Below the pieces are notes generated by a model, which was not told where the DNA came from, did no database searches, and saw nothing but the letters and a program-made list of their open reading frames with translations. From Methylobacterium longum (GTDB taxonomy: Bacteria; Pseudomonadota; Alphaproteobacteria; Rhizobiales; Beijerinckiaceae), in NCBI RefSeq assembly GCF_022179385.1, contig NZ_BPQS01000001.1, forward strand, positions 1 through 64,000: 64,000 nucleotides of DNA, read 5' to 3'. The position numbers were made by a program, and so were the translations under genes. Below are positions 45,742 through 56,698 of this stretch, piece by piece; within the stretch, counting starts at the first letter, position 1; the number at the start of each line of letters is the position of its first letter.

Positions 45742-47184
45742 ATGGCGACCGACATCCTGATGCCCGCCCTCTCGCCCACCATGGAGGAGGGCAAGCTCGC
45801 CAAGTGGCTGAAGAAGGAGGGCGATCCGATCAAGTCCGGCGACGTGCTGGCCGAGATCGAGACCGACAAGGCCACCATGGAGGTGGAGGCGATCGACGAG
45901 GGCGTCCTCGCCAAGATCCTGATCGCCGAGGGCACCGAGGGCGTCGCGGTGAACACGCCGATCGCCATCATCGCCGGCGAGGGCGAGGATCCGGCGAGCG
46001 TCCAGTCCGGCGGCGGCGCCAAGCCCAACGGCACCGGCGGCCACCCGGCCCCGACCCCCGACATGCAGGCCGAAGGCATGGCCGACACGGCCGCGCCCGC
46101 CGCCAAGACCGGCGAGGACGCCCCGAAGGCGCCGGCAGCTCCGGCCGTCATCACCAACAAGGCCGACGAGCCGGTGATGGAGGAGTTCCCGGCGGGCACG
46201 CCGATGGTCACCACGACCGTGCGCGAGGCCCTGCGCGACGCCATGGCCGAGGAGATGCGGCGCGACGGCGACGTGTTTGTGATGGGCGAGGAGGTCGCTG
46301 AGTATCAGGGCGCCTACAAGATCACCCAGAACCTCCTGCAGGAATTCGGCGCCAAGCGCGTGGTCGACACGCCGATCACCGAGCACGGCTTCGCGGGAAT
46401 CGGCGTCGGCGCGGCGCTCGCAGGCCTGAAGCCGATCATCGAGTTCATGACCTTCAACTTCGCCATGCAGGCGATCGATCACATCATCAACTCGGCCGCC
46501 AAGACCCTCTACATGTCCGGCGGCCAGCTCGGCTGCCCGATCGTGTTCCGCGGACCCAACGGCGCGGCCGCCCGCGTCGGCGCGCAGCACAGCCACGACT
46601 ACGCCGCGTGGTACTCCAACGTCCCGGGCCTGAAGGTGATCGCGCCCTACACGGCCTCGGACGCCAAGGGCCTGCTCAAGGCCGCGATCCGCGACCCGAA
46701 CCCGGTGATCTTCCTCGAGAACGAGATCCTGTACGGGCAGTCCTTCCCGGTGCCGCAGCTCGACGATTTCGTGCTGCCGATCGGAAAGGCTCGGATCCAC
46801 CGGCCCGGCACGGACGTGACCATCGTGTCGTTCTCGATCGGCATGACCTACGCGCTCAAGGCGGCGCAGGTGCTCGCCGAGCAGGGCATCGAGGCCGAGG
46901 TCATCGACCTGCGCACGATCCGCCCGATGGATTCTGAGACGGTGGTCAAGTCGGTGAAGAAGACCGGCCGCTGCATCACCGTCGAGGAGGGGTTCCCGCA
47001 ATCCGGCATCGGCGCCGAGATCGTGGCCCGCCTGATGGTCGACGCGTTCGACTACCTCGACGCACCGGTCCTGCGCATCACCGGCAAGGACGTGCCGATG
47101 CCCTACGCCGCCAACCTGGAGAAGTTGGCGCTGCCGAACGTGGCGGAGGTCGTCGAGGCGGCCAAGAGCGTCTGCTACAAGTGA
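45742..47184 (+). CDS. pdhB: Pyruvate dehydrogenase E1 component, beta subunit with N-terminal lipoyl domain
   Basis: 480 aa. Residues 1-80 form a biotinyl-lipoyl domain with the lipoylated lysine in [13 protein letters not shown], linked by an Ala/Pro-rich segment of about 70 residues to the transketolase-like E1 beta (from [18 protein letters not shown]). It makes up the ThDP site together with PdhA. Lipoyl-tagged E1 beta is typical of alphaproteobacteria. The DNA of its lipoyl segment is almost identical to that of pdhC (see repeats). Confidence 0.96.
   Translation: MATDILMPALSPTMEEGKLAKWLKKEGDPIKSGDVLAEIETDKATMEVEAIDEGVLAKILIAEGTEGVAVNTPIAIIAGEGEDPASVQSGGGAKPNGTGGHPAPTPDMQAEGMADTAAPAAKTGEDAPKAPAAPAVITNKADEPVMEEFPAGTPMVTTTVREALRDAMAEEMRRDGDVFVMGEEVAEYQGAYKITQNLLQEFGAKRVVDTPITEHGFAGIGVGAALAGLKPIIEFMTFNFAMQAIDHIINSAAKTLYMSGGQLGCPIVFRGPNGAAARVGAQHSHDYAAWYSNVPGLKVIAPYTASDAKGLLKAAIRDPNPVIFLENEILYGQSFPVPQLDDFVLPIGKARIHRPGTDVTIVSFSIGMTYALKAAQVLAEQGIEAEVIDLRTIRPMDSETVVKSVKKTGRCITVEEGFPQSGIGAEIVARLMVDAFDYLDAPVLRITGKDVPMPYAANLEKLALPNVAEVVEAAKSVCYK
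45827..45920 (+). repeat. Direct repeat, copy 1 (lipoyl domain of pdhB)
   Basis: These 94 bases match 48240-48333 in pdhC with a single mismatch (61 bases identical, one change, 32 identical). The shared segment encodes the lipoyl-lysine hairpin of the domain. Confidence 0.85.
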
Positions 47185-47253
47185 CCGGTGCGCGGGCGGG
47201 ATCCATGATCCCGTCTCCGTCTCGGCAGGGGGTCAGGGAATAGCCGGCGCACC

Positions 47254-47541
47254 ATGAGCCAAGATTCCAGCAGCGACTTCGCCGAACTCGCCATCCCGCC
47301 CGACGCCCAGGAACAGGGTGGCATCGAGGTGCTGCGCGCGGCCGTGGTCGATGGCGCGGTCAGCGTCGCGCTCCGCCGCTCCTTCGACGACCCAGCGACC
47401 TGGGGCCGGCTGCTGGCCGACCTCGCCCGGCAGGCCGCCCGCGCCTACGCGCTGGAGACCGACATGTCGGAAGAGGAGGCGGTCGAGCGCATCCGTGCCG
47501 GCTGGGAGGCCGAGGGGCTCGACCCCGGCGGCCTCAACTAG
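47254..47541 (+). CDS. DUF5076-type small protein in the pdh operon
   Basis: A 95-aa acidic protein beginning MSQDSSSDFAELAIPPDAQEQGG, with a central VEVL/ALRRSFDDPATWGRLLADLARQAARAYA segment and a helical C-terminus. DUF5076 proteins are found between pdhB and pdhC in related bacteria; the role is not established. It lies 70 bases after pdhB and 16 bases before the Uma2-like gene. Confidence 0.78.
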   Translation: MSQDSSSDFAELAIPPDAQEQGGIEVLRAAVVDGAVSVALRRSFDDPATWGRLLADLARQAARAYALETDMSEEEAVERIRAGWEAEGLDPGGLN

Positions 47542-47556
47542 CGATGGTACCCGACC

Positions 47557-48150
47557 ATGGCTGAGGCGGCGGTCCGGCAGGCGAGCTACGCGGATCTCGA
47601 AGCGGTTTCGGAGCATCGCGTCGCCGAGATCATCGACGGGGTGCCGGAGACGCATCCGCGTCCGCGGCCCCGGCAAGGGATCGCAGCAGCCCGCCTGTCG
47701 GGAGAGTTGAATCGGCCCTTCGCACGCGGCCGTGATGGTCCTGGCGGACCGGTGTTCTTCATCGAGCCGGAACTTCACCTTGGATCCCAGGTGGTCGTGC
47801 CCGATCTGGCGGTCTGGCGCCGCGCGCGGATGCCGACCGACCCCCAGGACACCGTCATCGAGAACGCCCCGGACATGGTCTGCGAGATCGTCTCGCCGTC
47901 GACCACCCGCCTCGATCGGGGTCCGAAGCGCCGGATCTATGGGGATGCCGGGATCGGCCATCTCTGGCTGCTCGGCCCGGCCGCGGGCGTGCTCGAAGGC
48001 TTCGGGCTTGCGGACGGGCGGTGGGTGCTCCCCGCCACCATCCAGCGCGGCGAGACCGTAGAGCTGCCACCCATCGACGCCGTGCCGTTTCCCCTCGACG
48101 ACCACTTCCCCTTCGACGATCCGGCCGCCCCGGCCTTGCCCGAGACCTGA
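47557..48150 (+). CDS. Uma2-family (DUF820) putative restriction-endonuclease-fold protein
   Basis: A 197-aa PD-(D/E)xK-like protein. It opens with an [20 protein letters not shown] segment, and then [12 protein letters not shown] (Asp), [28 protein letters not shown] (the ExxS...K-type core) and HLWLLGP follow the Uma2 pattern. These families are common in cyanobacteria and some proteobacteria, without known function. The gene lies inside the pyruvate dehydrogenase operon, with 15 bases to the DUF5076 stop and 4 bases before pdhC, so it is co-transcribed. Confidence 0.83.
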   Translation: MAEAAVRQASYADLEAVSEHRVAEIIDGVPETHPRPRPRQGIAAARLSGELNRPFARGRDGPGGPVFFIEPELHLGSQVVVPDLAVWRRARMPTDPQDTVIENAPDMVCEIVSPSTTRLDRGPKRRIYGDAGIGHLWLLGPAAGVLEGFGLADGRWVLPATIQRGETVELPPIDAVPFPLDDHFPFDDPAAPALPET

Positions 48151-48154
48151 TGCC

Positions 48155-49570
48155 ATGCCGATCAACGTGCTGATGCCCGCCCTCTCGCCGACCATGGAGA
48201 AGGGCAACCTCGCCAAGTGGCTCAAGAAGGAGGGCGACGCGATCAAGTCCGGCGACGTGCTGGCCGAGATCGAGACCGACAAGGCCACCATGGAGGTGGA
48301 AGCGATCGACGAGGGCGTCCTCGCCAAGATCCTCGTGCCCGAGGGCACGGCGGACGTGCCGGTCAACGGCCTGATCGCGATCATCGCCGCCGAGGGCGAG
48401 GATCCCTCGAGCGTGCAGGCCGGCGGCGCGCCCAAGGCGGCGTCCAACGGCGAGGTCAAGGCGGAGAAGGCCGAACCGTCGGCCGCCTCGCAGAATACCA
48501 CGCCCGGCGGCGGTCACATGTCGTACGAGCGGGTGAACGCCGCGCCGGAGGGCGCACAGCCGACCGGAGCCCCACAGGCGGCCGGGCAGGCCGGCTCGGG
48601 CGGCCGTGTCTTCGCCTCGCCGCTCGCCCGGCGGATCGCCAAGCAGGAGGGGGTCGAACTCGGCGCCGTCCAGGGTAGCGGCCCGCACGGCCGCATCATC
48701 GCCCGCGACGTCCAGGCCGCGAAGGCCTCCGGCACCACAAAGGCGCCGGCGCCTCAGGCCGGAGCGGAGGCGCCCAAGGCGGCAGCCCCCGCTCCCAAGG
48801 CTGCCCCCGCGGGCGGCGCACCGGCCGGGCTCACGACCGATCAGGTCAAGGGCTTCTTCGCCAAGGATGCGTACGAGGAAGTGCCGCTCGACGGCATGCG
48901 CAAGACCATCGCCAAGCGCCTCACCGAGGCGATGCAGGTGGCGCCGCACTTCTACCTGACGGTGGATTGTGAACTCGACGCGCTGATGAAGCTGCGCGAG
49001 ACCCTCAACGGCTCCGCCGGCAAGGACAAGGACGGGAAGCCCGCCTTCAAGCTCTCGGTCAACGACTTCGTCATCAAGGCCATGGGCCTCGCGCTCACCC
49101 GGGTGCCGGCCGCCAACGCGGTCTGGGCCGAGGACCGGATCCTGCGCTTCAAGAACGCCGAGGTCGGCGTCGCGGTGGCGATCGACGGCGGGTTGTTCAC
49201 CCCGGTGATCCGCCGGGCCAACGAGAAGACGCTGTCCACCATCTCCAACGAGATGAAGGATTTCGCGGCCCGGGCGCGCGCCAAGAAGCTGAAGCCCGAG
49301 GAGTACCAGGGTGGCGTCACCTCGGTGTCGAACCTCGGCATGTTCGGAATCAAGCACTTCACCGCGGTGATCAACCCGCCGCAATCGAGCATCCTGGCGG
49401 TGGGCGCGGGCGAGAAGCGCGTCGTCGTGAAGGACGGGGCGCCGGCGGTGGTCCAGGTCATGACCTGCACCCTGTCGTGCGACCACCGGGTGCTCGACGG
49501 GGCGCTCGGGGCGGAGCTGGTCTCGGCCTTCAAGGGGCTGATCGAGAACCCGATGGGCATGCTGGTCTGA
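48155..49570 (+). CDS. pdhC: Pyruvate dehydrogenase E2 component (dihydrolipoamide acetyltransferase)
   Basis: A 471-aa E2 core protein. It has an N-terminal lipoyl domain ([13 protein letters not shown]), a linker, the E1/E3-binding domain ([36 protein letters not shown], about residues 148-185), and a C-terminal catalytic acyltransferase domain with the active-site motif [12 protein letters not shown] (His about 449). It transfers the acetyl group to CoA and forms the complex core. It starts four bases after the Uma2-like gene. Confidence 0.96.
   Translation: MPINVLMPALSPTMEKGNLAKWLKKEGDAIKSGDVLAEIETDKATMEVEAIDEGVLAKILVPEGTADVPVNGLIAIIAAEGEDPSSVQAGGAPKAASNGEVKAEKAEPSAASQNTTPGGGHMSYERVNAAPEGAQPTGAPQAAGQAGSGGRVFASPLARRIAKQEGVELGAVQGSGPHGRIIARDVQAAKASGTTKAPAPQAGAEAPKAAAPAPKAAPAGGAPAGLTTDQVKGFFAKDAYEEVPLDGMRKTIAKRLTEAMQVAPHFYLTVDCELDALMKLRETLNGSAGKDKDGKPAFKLSVNDFVIKAMGLALTRVPAANAVWAEDRILRFKNAEVGVAVAIDGGLFTPVIRRANEKTLSTISNEMKDFAARARAKKLKPEEYQGGVTSVSNLGMFGIKHFTAVINPPQSSILAVGAGEKRVVVKDGAPAVVQVMTCTLSCDHRVLDGALGAELVSAFKGLIENPMGMLV
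48240..48333 (+). repeat. Direct repeat, copy 2 (lipoyl domain of pdhC)
   Basis: Partner of 45827-45920 in pdhB, one mismatch in 94 bases, 2413 bases downstream in direct orientation. It also encodes the lipoyl-lysine hairpin. Confidence 0.85.
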
Positions 49571-49583
49571 GCCGGAGCACACG

Positions 49584-51023
49584 ATGTCCGACACCTACGA
49601 CGTCCTCATCATCGGCGCCGGCCCCGGCGGCTACGTCACGGCGATCCGCGCGGCGCAGCTCGGCTTCAAGACCGCCGTGGTCGACCGCGAGCATCTCGGC
49701 GGCATCTGCCTGAACTGGGGCTGCATCCCCACCAAGGCCCTGCTCCGCTCGGCCGAGATCTACCACTACTTCCAGCACGCCGGCGATTACGGCCTGACGG
49801 CCGAGAAGGTCGGGTTCGACACCGCCGCGATCGTGAAGCGCTCCCGCGGCGTCTCGGGCCGGCTCAACGGCGGCGTCGGCATGCTGCTCAAGAAGAACAA
49901 GGTCGACGTGATCTGGGGCGAGGCCGCGGTCGACAACGTCGCCAAGGGCAACCAGCCCGGCCAAGTCACCGTGAAGGAGACCAAGCGCGCAGAGGCGCCG
50001 AAGGGCGCCAAGGGCGCCGGCACCTATCAGGCCAAGCACATCATCGTGGCGACCGGCGCCCGGCCCCGGGCGATCCCCGGCATCGAGCCCGACAAAAAGC
50101 TGATCTGGACCTACTACGAGGCCATGGTCCCCGAGACCATGCCCAAGAGCCTGCTGGTGATGGGCTCGGGCGCGATCGGGATCGAGTTCGCCTCGTTCTA
50201 CCGGACCATGGGCGCCGAGGTGACCGTGGTCGAGCTGCTGCCGCAAATCCTGCCCGTGGAGGATGCCGAGATCGCGGGCCTCGCCCGCAAGCGCTTCGAG
50301 AAGCAGGGCATCAAGATCCTCACCGGCGCCAAGGTGACCAAGGTCGAGAAGGGCGCGAACTCGGTCACCGCCACCGTCGAGGGCGGCGACGGCAAGACCC
50401 AGCAGATCACCGCCGAGAAGCTGATCTCGGCCGTGGGCGTCGTGGGCAACATCGAGAGTATCGGCCTCGAGAAGCTCGGCGTGACGATCGATCGCGGGAT
50501 CGTCGTGACCGACGGGCTCGGCCGCACCAACGTGCCCGGCCTCTACGCGATCGGCGACGTCGCCGGGCCGCCGATGCTCGCCCACAAGGCCGAGCACGAG
50601 GGCGTCATCTGCATCGAGACCATCAAGGGCCTGCACACCCATCCGATGGACAAGGCCAAGATCCCGGGCTGCACCTATTGCCAGCCGCAGATCGCCAGCG
50701 TCGGTCTGACCGAGGCCAAGGCCAAGGAGCTGGGTTTTGCCGTCAAGGTCGGCCGCTTCCCATTCGCGGGCAACGGCAAGGCGATCGCGCTGGGTGAGCC
50801 GGACGGGCTGATCAAGACCGTGTTCGACGCCAAGACCGGCCAGCTGCTCGGTGCCCACATGGTCGGCGCGGAAGTAACCGAGCTGATCCAGGGCTACGTG
50901 GTGGCGATGAATCTGGAGAGCACCGAGGAGGAGCTGATGCACACGGTGTTCCCGCACCCGACGCTCAGCGAGATGATGCACGAGAGCGTGCTCGATGCGT
51001 ATGGGAAGGTGATCCACACGTAG
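49584..51023 (+). CDS. lpdA: Dihydrolipoamide dehydrogenase (E3)
   Basis: A 479-aa FAD/NAD flavoprotein that reoxidises dihydrolipoyl groups. The FAD motif is VLIIGAGPGGYVTAIRAAQLG, the redox disulfide is GGICLNWGCIPTKALL, the NAD domain motif is LLVMGSGAIGIEFASFY, and the C-terminal HPTLSEMMHE holds the catalytic His of the partner subunit. It follows pdhC by 13 bases. Confidence 0.97.
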   Translation: MSDTYDVLIIGAGPGGYVTAIRAAQLGFKTAVVDREHLGGICLNWGCIPTKALLRSAEIYHYFQHAGDYGLTAEKVGFDTAAIVKRSRGVSGRLNGGVGMLLKKNKVDVIWGEAAVDNVAKGNQPGQVTVKETKRAEAPKGAKGAGTYQAKHIIVATGARPRAIPGIEPDKKLIWTYYEAMVPETMPKSLLVMGSGAIGIEFASFYRTMGAEVTVVELLPQILPVEDAEIAGLARKRFEKQGIKILTGAKVTKVEKGANSVTATVEGGDGKTQQITAEKLISAVGVVGNIESIGLEKLGVTIDRGIVVTDGLGRTNVPGLYAIGDVAGPPMLAHKAEHEGVICIETIKGLHTHPMDKAKIPGCTYCQPQIASVGLTEAKAKELGFAVKVGRFPFAGNGKAIALGEPDGLIKTVFDAKTGQLLGAHMVGAEVTELIQGYVVAMNLESTEEELMHTVFPHPTLSEMMHESVLDAYGKVIHT

Positions 51024-51068
51024 GAACAGGGTCGCGGCGCCCGGCCGAAGGCGGTCGCGGCGCCCGGA

Positions 51069-51293
51069 TCACCCCCGCCCGGCCTCTACCGGCTCCGCCT
51101 CCTCCGGGGACGGCACGTAGGCGCACCATTCGCAGATGCCCCGCTCGGCTCCCCGCTGCGCGTTGCGCTGCGAGCAGAGCGGGCAGACGAGCAGGATCAG
51201 CCGCGTGCCGGACCGGAGCGCCAGACCCCGTCCCCGGAACGTGACCTCCGTCTCCCCGTCGCCCGAGGCCCGGTCCCGCGCCCAGGCACTCAT
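51069..51293 (-). CDS. Small zinc-ribbon-like protein
   Basis: 74 aa. Two CxxC pairs, CPLC (in LLVCPLCSQRN) and CEWC (in GICEWCAYVP), about 15 residues apart, suggest zinc binding. The N-terminal part is polar. No further family was recognised. It is convergent with lpdA. Longer in-frame starts exist, but the ATG at 51293 leaves the motif-bearing part intact. Confidence 0.55.
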   Translation of the reverse strand: MSAWARDRASGDGETEVTFRGRGLALRSGTRLILLVCPLCSQRNAQRGAERGICEWCAYVPSPEEAEPVEAGRG

Positions 51294-51517
51294 GCGATCC
51301 TGCTCGGCGCATGCCGGCTGACCGGCGCGCACTGACCGTCCGACGATTCCATCCGCATCCCGATCACGCCCCCGGCGTTCCGGCCAAGTTTGCCCTGCAG
51401 CGACAATCCGTGAGTTGCCGAATGGCTCCGCTTCGGACACGCGGCTCGGGTGGGATGCGCCCGACGGCAATCGGCCCTATGGGTAGCGCAGCGGCAGACA
51501 GGGAAGTTGCGAATTCG

Positions 51518-52501
51518 ATGCGGGACGCGGACACGGACGGCCTTCCCACCTTCGCGGATGTCGAACGCGCCGCGGAGCGCATCGCGGGCATCGCGCACCG
51601 TACCCCCGTCCTGACCTCGCGCACGGCCGACGCGATGACCGGCGGGAGACTGTTCTTCAAGGCCGAGAACCTCCAGCGGGCCGGCGCCTTCAAGTTCCGC
51701 GGGGCCTACAACGCCATCAGCGCCCTGCCGGAGGCGTCTCGCACTCGCGGTGTGCTCACCTTCTCGTCGGGCAACCACGCCCAGGCTATCGCCCTGGCGA
51801 GCCGGCTCCTCGGCGTCCCCGCGACGATCATCATGCCGGGCGACGCGCCGGCCGCCAAGATCGCCGCCACCCGCGGCTACGGCGCCGAGGTGGTCCTGTA
51901 CGACCGCTACAGCCAGGACCGGGAGGCGCTGGGACGGGAGATCGCGGGCCCACGGGGCCTGACCGTCATCCCGCCGTTCAACCATCGCGACGTCATCGCC
52001 GGGCAGGGGACGCTCGCGCAGGAGCTGATCGAGACGGTGGGCCCCCTGGACGTTCTGGTGGCCTGCCTCGGCGGCGGCGGCCAGCTCGCGGGCTGCGCAC
52101 TGGCCGCCGCTGCGCTCTCGCCAGGCTGCCGGGTCTTCGGCGTCGAGCCGGAGGCCGGTAACGATGGCCAGCGCTCGTTCCGGGAGGGGCAGGTGGTGAC
52201 GATCCCGGTGCCCCGCACCATCGCCGATGGGGCGCAGTCGACAGCGCTCGGCGACCTCACCTTCGCGATCATCCGCCGGCACGTCACCGACATCCTCACC
52301 GTCACGGACGGGCAGCTCGTCGAGACTATGCGGTTCTTCGCGACCCGGATGAAGATCCTGGTCGAACCGACCGGCTGCCTGGCGGCGGCGGCTTTGCTCC
52401 ACGGGCTCGTGGATGTGAAAGACAAGCGCGTGGGCGTGGTGATCAGCGGCGGCAACGTCGACCTCGCCACTTTCGCGCGTCTCACCGCCGCGGATGCCTG
52501 A
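51518..52501 (+). CDS. Threonine/serine dehydratase-like PLP enzyme
   Basis: A 327-aa fold-type II PLP enzyme. The cofactor lysine is in FKAENLQRAGAFKFRGAYNA (about residue 58), SSGNHAQAIALASRLLG follows as the substrate-binding loop, and GGGGQLAG (about 185) is the phosphate loop. No ACT regulatory domain is present, so it is not feedback-controlled like biosynthetic IlvA. Threonine ammonia-lyase or threo-3-hydroxyaspartate ammonia-lyase are both possible. Starts at 51479 and 51311 are also open; the ATG at 51518 gives the typical length. Confidence 0.87.
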   Translation: MRDADTDGLPTFADVERAAERIAGIAHRTPVLTSRTADAMTGGRLFFKAENLQRAGAFKFRGAYNAISALPEASRTRGVLTFSSGNHAQAIALASRLLGVPATIIMPGDAPAAKIAATRGYGAEVVLYDRYSQDREALGREIAGPRGLTVIPPFNHRDVIAGQGTLAQELIETVGPLDVLVACLGGGGQLAGCALAAAALSPGCRVFGVEPEAGNDGQRSFREGQVVTIPVPRTIADGAQSTALGDLTFAIIRRHVTDILTVTDGQLVETMRFFATRMKILVEPTGCLAAAALLHGLVDVKDKRVGVVISGGNVDLATFARLTAADA

Positions 52502-52623
52502 CGCGCCGAATGCCGGGCGGGTGTGACCCCGCCGCGGTGGACCGTCCGCGGACGGATGCTTATCTTGTGGCTGTCAGAATGCGCGTCCCCGGGCCTTGAA
52601 CCCGGCTGGGCGGGAGGGTGACG

Positions 52624-53001
52624 ATGTCGACTGGGTTCAAGGTTCTCTCGCTGACCGATCGCGCCGCCGATCGGATCAAGGCGATCATGGCGGAGGCCGA
52701 CCGGCCGATCGCGGGCCTGCGGGTCGGCGTCCGCAACGGCGGCTGCGCCGGCATGTCCTACACGATGGAATATGCCGAGGCGGTCAAGCCCGGCGAGGAC
52801 GTGGTCGAGGATCGCGGCGTCCGGGTCTTCGTCGATCCGAAGGCGGTCCTGTTCCTGCTCGGCACCGAGATGGATTTCACTACCAACAAGCTGGCGTCGC
52901 AGTTCGTGTTCAACAACCCGAACCAGACCTCGGCTTGCGGCTGCGGCGAATCCGTCGCGATCACGCCGGTCGACGCCGACCGGATGCCGGCCCGGGCCTG
53001 A
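52624..53001 (+). CDS. A-type iron-sulfur carrier protein (SufA/IscA family)
   Basis: A 125-aa scaffold/carrier protein. LSLTDRAADRIKAIMAE opens the HesB fold, and the three cluster cysteines are in NGGCAGMSY (about 43) and SACGCGES (about 108-110). The family carries [2Fe-2S] or [4Fe-4S] clusters to target enzymes. Neither suf nor isc genes adjoin it. The ATG at 52624 has GGGAGG at ideal spacing; the GTG at 52618 overlaps that site. Confidence 0.92.
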   Translation: MSTGFKVLSLTDRAADRIKAIMAEADRPIAGLRVGVRNGGCAGMSYTMEYAEAVKPGEDVVEDRGVRVFVDPKAVLFLLGTEMDFTTNKLASQFVFNNPNQTSACGCGESVAITPVDADRMPARA

Positions 53002-53025
53002 ACCGGCCGCCACTCGGGCGGCTGC

Positions 53026-54084
53026 TCAGGCCACCTGAGACAGCGACTCGGCCGTGTCGTCCACGGCACGGTTTCGACCCGCGCGCTTGGCCGCGAACAT
53101 GCACAGGTCGGCCCGCTCCATGAGCGAGGCCGGCGTGTCGCCCTGGCGGAGCACGGCGATCCCGAGGGACACGGTGATCTTGCCAAGCGATTCTCCCGTC
53201 GAGCGCTTGACCAATTCGCGTCCCATCACGCTGGCCCGGACCGTCTCGGCCAGCTGCCGGGCCGCGGCTCGATCCACGCCGGGCAGCACGATGCCGAACT
53301 CCTCGCCGCCGAACCGCGCCAGGAACGCCTGCTTGCCCGCGCTCTCGCGCATGACGATGGCCACGAGGCGCAGGACCTGATCGCCGGTGAGATGACCGTA
53401 CAGGTCGTTGAAACGCTTGAAGAAGTCGATGTCGAGGATGATCAGGCTCATGGGCGTCGCCCGTCCGCGGGCGGCGTCGATCGTGGCCTTCAGGGTCTCC
53501 TCGAAATGCTTGCGGTTGAACAGGCTGGTGAGCGTGTCGGTGAGGCTCTCGAGCCGGGTCGCTTCGAGCTTCTCGCGCAGGGTCTCGATCTCGCCGCGGG
53601 TGTCGCGCATCCGGGCCTCCAGGATGCGATTGTTGGCGACGACCTCGCGGGTGGTGGAGACCAGCGTCGAGAGGATCTCGCCGAGGCGCGCGCGGCTCGG
53701 GACCCCCTGGGCGAGGTCCTGCGCCAGGCCACGCAGGGATTCGCCGTACTGGGCGGTGGAGCCGAGCGAGAGGTCCAAGATTTCGGTCACCGCCGCGATC
53801 TCGCTCAGCACGACGCGGCTGACGTCGTCGGCGGCGCTCGCCAGCCTCCGGCCGTCCAAGTAGGTTTCGTGCAGGGTGTCGATGTCGGATTCCGTCAGGC
53901 ATCCGTTCTGCGCGGTCAGGCGCTTCACGGCGTCGCCGAGCAGCGGCAGATCGCCCGACACGTAGGAATACCAGACGGCGTAGGCGCGCGGCGTCGCGCA
54001 GGGGCCGTAATCGTGAATCAGATCGTTGGCGCGCTTCGCCAGGGCGAAGCTGCGATCGCGATCCGAAGGGGTATCCTGGCTCAT
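53026..54084 (-). CDS. Diguanylate cyclase (GGDEF domain)
   Basis: A 352-aa protein with an N-terminal helical part (about residues 1-160), a coiled coil (MRDTRGEIETLREKLEATR) and a GGDEF domain with the active-site motif ARFGGEEFGIV (about 277-287) and IILDIDFFKRFND for the metal. It should form cyclic di-GMP. The usual inhibitory-site RxxD, five residues before GGEEF, is absent (KQAF instead), so product inhibition through that site is unlikely. No membrane segment or sensor domain is recognised. Confidence 0.9.
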   Translation of the reverse strand: MSQDTPSDRDRSFALAKRANDLIHDYGPCATPRAYAVWYSYVSGDLPLLGDAVKRLTAQNGCLTESDIDTLHETYLDGRRLASAADDVSRVVLSEIAAVTEILDLSLGSTAQYGESLRGLAQDLAQGVPSRARLGEILSTLVSTTREVVANNRILEARMRDTRGEIETLREKLEATRLESLTDTLTSLFNRKHFEETLKATIDAARGRATPMSLIILDIDFFKRFNDLYGHLTGDQVLRLVAIVMRESAGKQAFLARFGGEEFGIVLPGVDRAAARQLAETVRASVMGRELVKRSTGESLGKITVSLGIAVLRQGDTPASLMERADLCMFAAKRAGRNRAVDDTAESLSQVA

Positions 54085-54187
54085 CCTGTCCCGCCGCCCG
54101 GAGTCGCCGACGTTCCGATACGCCGTGGCTCGAAGATCAATCTAGAGCAGGATGGTAGCCGGAGAGTTAAACCCGAAAAGGCTGCTG

Positions 54188-55693
<1,506 letters not shown>

Positions 55694-55881
55694 CTGCGTT
55701 CAGGAACCGTTGCGCGCCCGGCCGGCGCGATGGACACCGTCGCGGCAACGGCTGGGGAAGGCACGCACGGGAATGCTCGGATGCTCCCGGGGCCGCAGGG
55801 CGCATGGTTCCTGTCAGTTAGGGGCTTGGCGCGTCTTGTCAATCACGCAATGCGCGCCACGTCGCCGCCGCGCACAGCCGA

Positions 55882-56280
55882 TCAGGGCCGGAGGTGGTCC
55901 GCGGCCGGGACGAGGCACGGGTTGAGCCGGGTCGCCCGGGCAGCTCCGGCCGGCAGGATCGCGCCTGTCGTGTCCGGGTCGGCTGGCACAGCAGCGGCAT
56001 TCAGGGTGACGCGGACCGGGGTCTCGTCCGATCCGCTCAGCCGGGCGAGCTGCATCGTGGCCACCACGGCGAGGAGTCCGACACCCGCCGACACGCGCAG
56101 GGCCCAGGCGAGGGGCGTCGCCGCGCGGCCGACGCTCCCCAAGTCGGAGCCCAGGACGTCGGAGCCCGGAACGTCGGAGCGGACAAGATCGGAGGTCCGG
56201 AGCCCCCCCGGGCCGGTCGAGCCGTCCGGGGGCCGGCGCCTGCCGAAGGGCTGGACGCCCCGGTCGTCGCGGCTGTGCAT
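55882..56280 (-). CDS. Small membrane protein with a pentapeptide-repeat stretch
   Basis: 132 aa, no family recognised. A Pro/Arg-rich N-terminal part is followed by an SD-xxx-type pentad repeat (TSDLVRSDVPGSDVLGSDLG) coded by a 15-bp tandem repeat, then one membrane helix (TPLAWALRVSAGVGLLAVVATMQ) and a C-terminal domain of about 55 residues. It probably sits in the inner membrane with the repeat in the cytoplasm. Start uncertain (an upstream in-frame start at 56337 also exists). Confidence 0.5.
   Translation of the reverse strand: MHSRDDRGVQPFGRRRPPDGSTGPGGLRTSDLVRSDVPGSDVLGSDLGSVGRAATPLAWALRVSAGVGLLAVVATMQLARLSGSDETPVRVTLNAAAVPADPDTTGAILPAGAARATRLNPCLVPAADHLRP
56143..56202. repeat. 15-bp tandem repeat (about four copies)
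   Basis: Copies at 56143, 56158, 56173 and 56188 share the frame GTCGGAGCCC-type unit; the first two differ at only a couple of bases, and the last two are weaker. The unit length of five codons keeps the reading frame of the host gene. Confidence 0.65.
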
Positions 56281-56698
56281 GGGCGGATTCCTCGGCGGTC
56301 CTTCCGGCCCGACATGGTGCCGGCCCGCGCGCACCATTCAGCAACACGGTTAACCGCACGCTTACGGCCGAGCCGACCCCGCGGCGTCGCATGTGCCAAA
56401 ATACAACGGCAGCCTTCGCCGTGCGTCAATGAAGAGATGAACCATCGCATCGGATCCGGCCCGATCTTCCGGAACATCGTCGCATCGAGACCCAGCAAGT
56501 GTCGGACGGTTTCACCACCTTCTACCCGATCCGCATGGCGCGTCCGCGGCGGGTGCTGAGGTTGGGTTCCGTTAGTCTTCACCTTTCGTTGACGTGATCG
56601 TCCTAGTCTCAACTGGCTTGTTGCAGGAAAGCGACAGACCTGCCGACCGAGAGCGCCTAGAAGGCTGCCGGCTCAAGCTAACCAGGACCTTTGGAACC
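56281..56698. other. Upstream region of the outer-membrane protein gene
   Basis: About 420 bases between two divergent genes, with lower G+C close to the porin gene (56560-56640). A likely promoter zone lies around TTGACGTGATCGTCCTAG (56588-56605). No gene was recognised. Confidence 0.4.

Noticed and set aside
44541..46244. Open frame of 567 codons opposite pdhA and pdhB
   Set aside because: Antisense to well-supported genes, low-complexity and with no family match by eye.
49530..51017. Open frame of 495 codons opposite lpdA
   Set aside because: Same artefact: it mirrors codon-position GC bias of lpdA, with Arg/His/Asp-rich translation.
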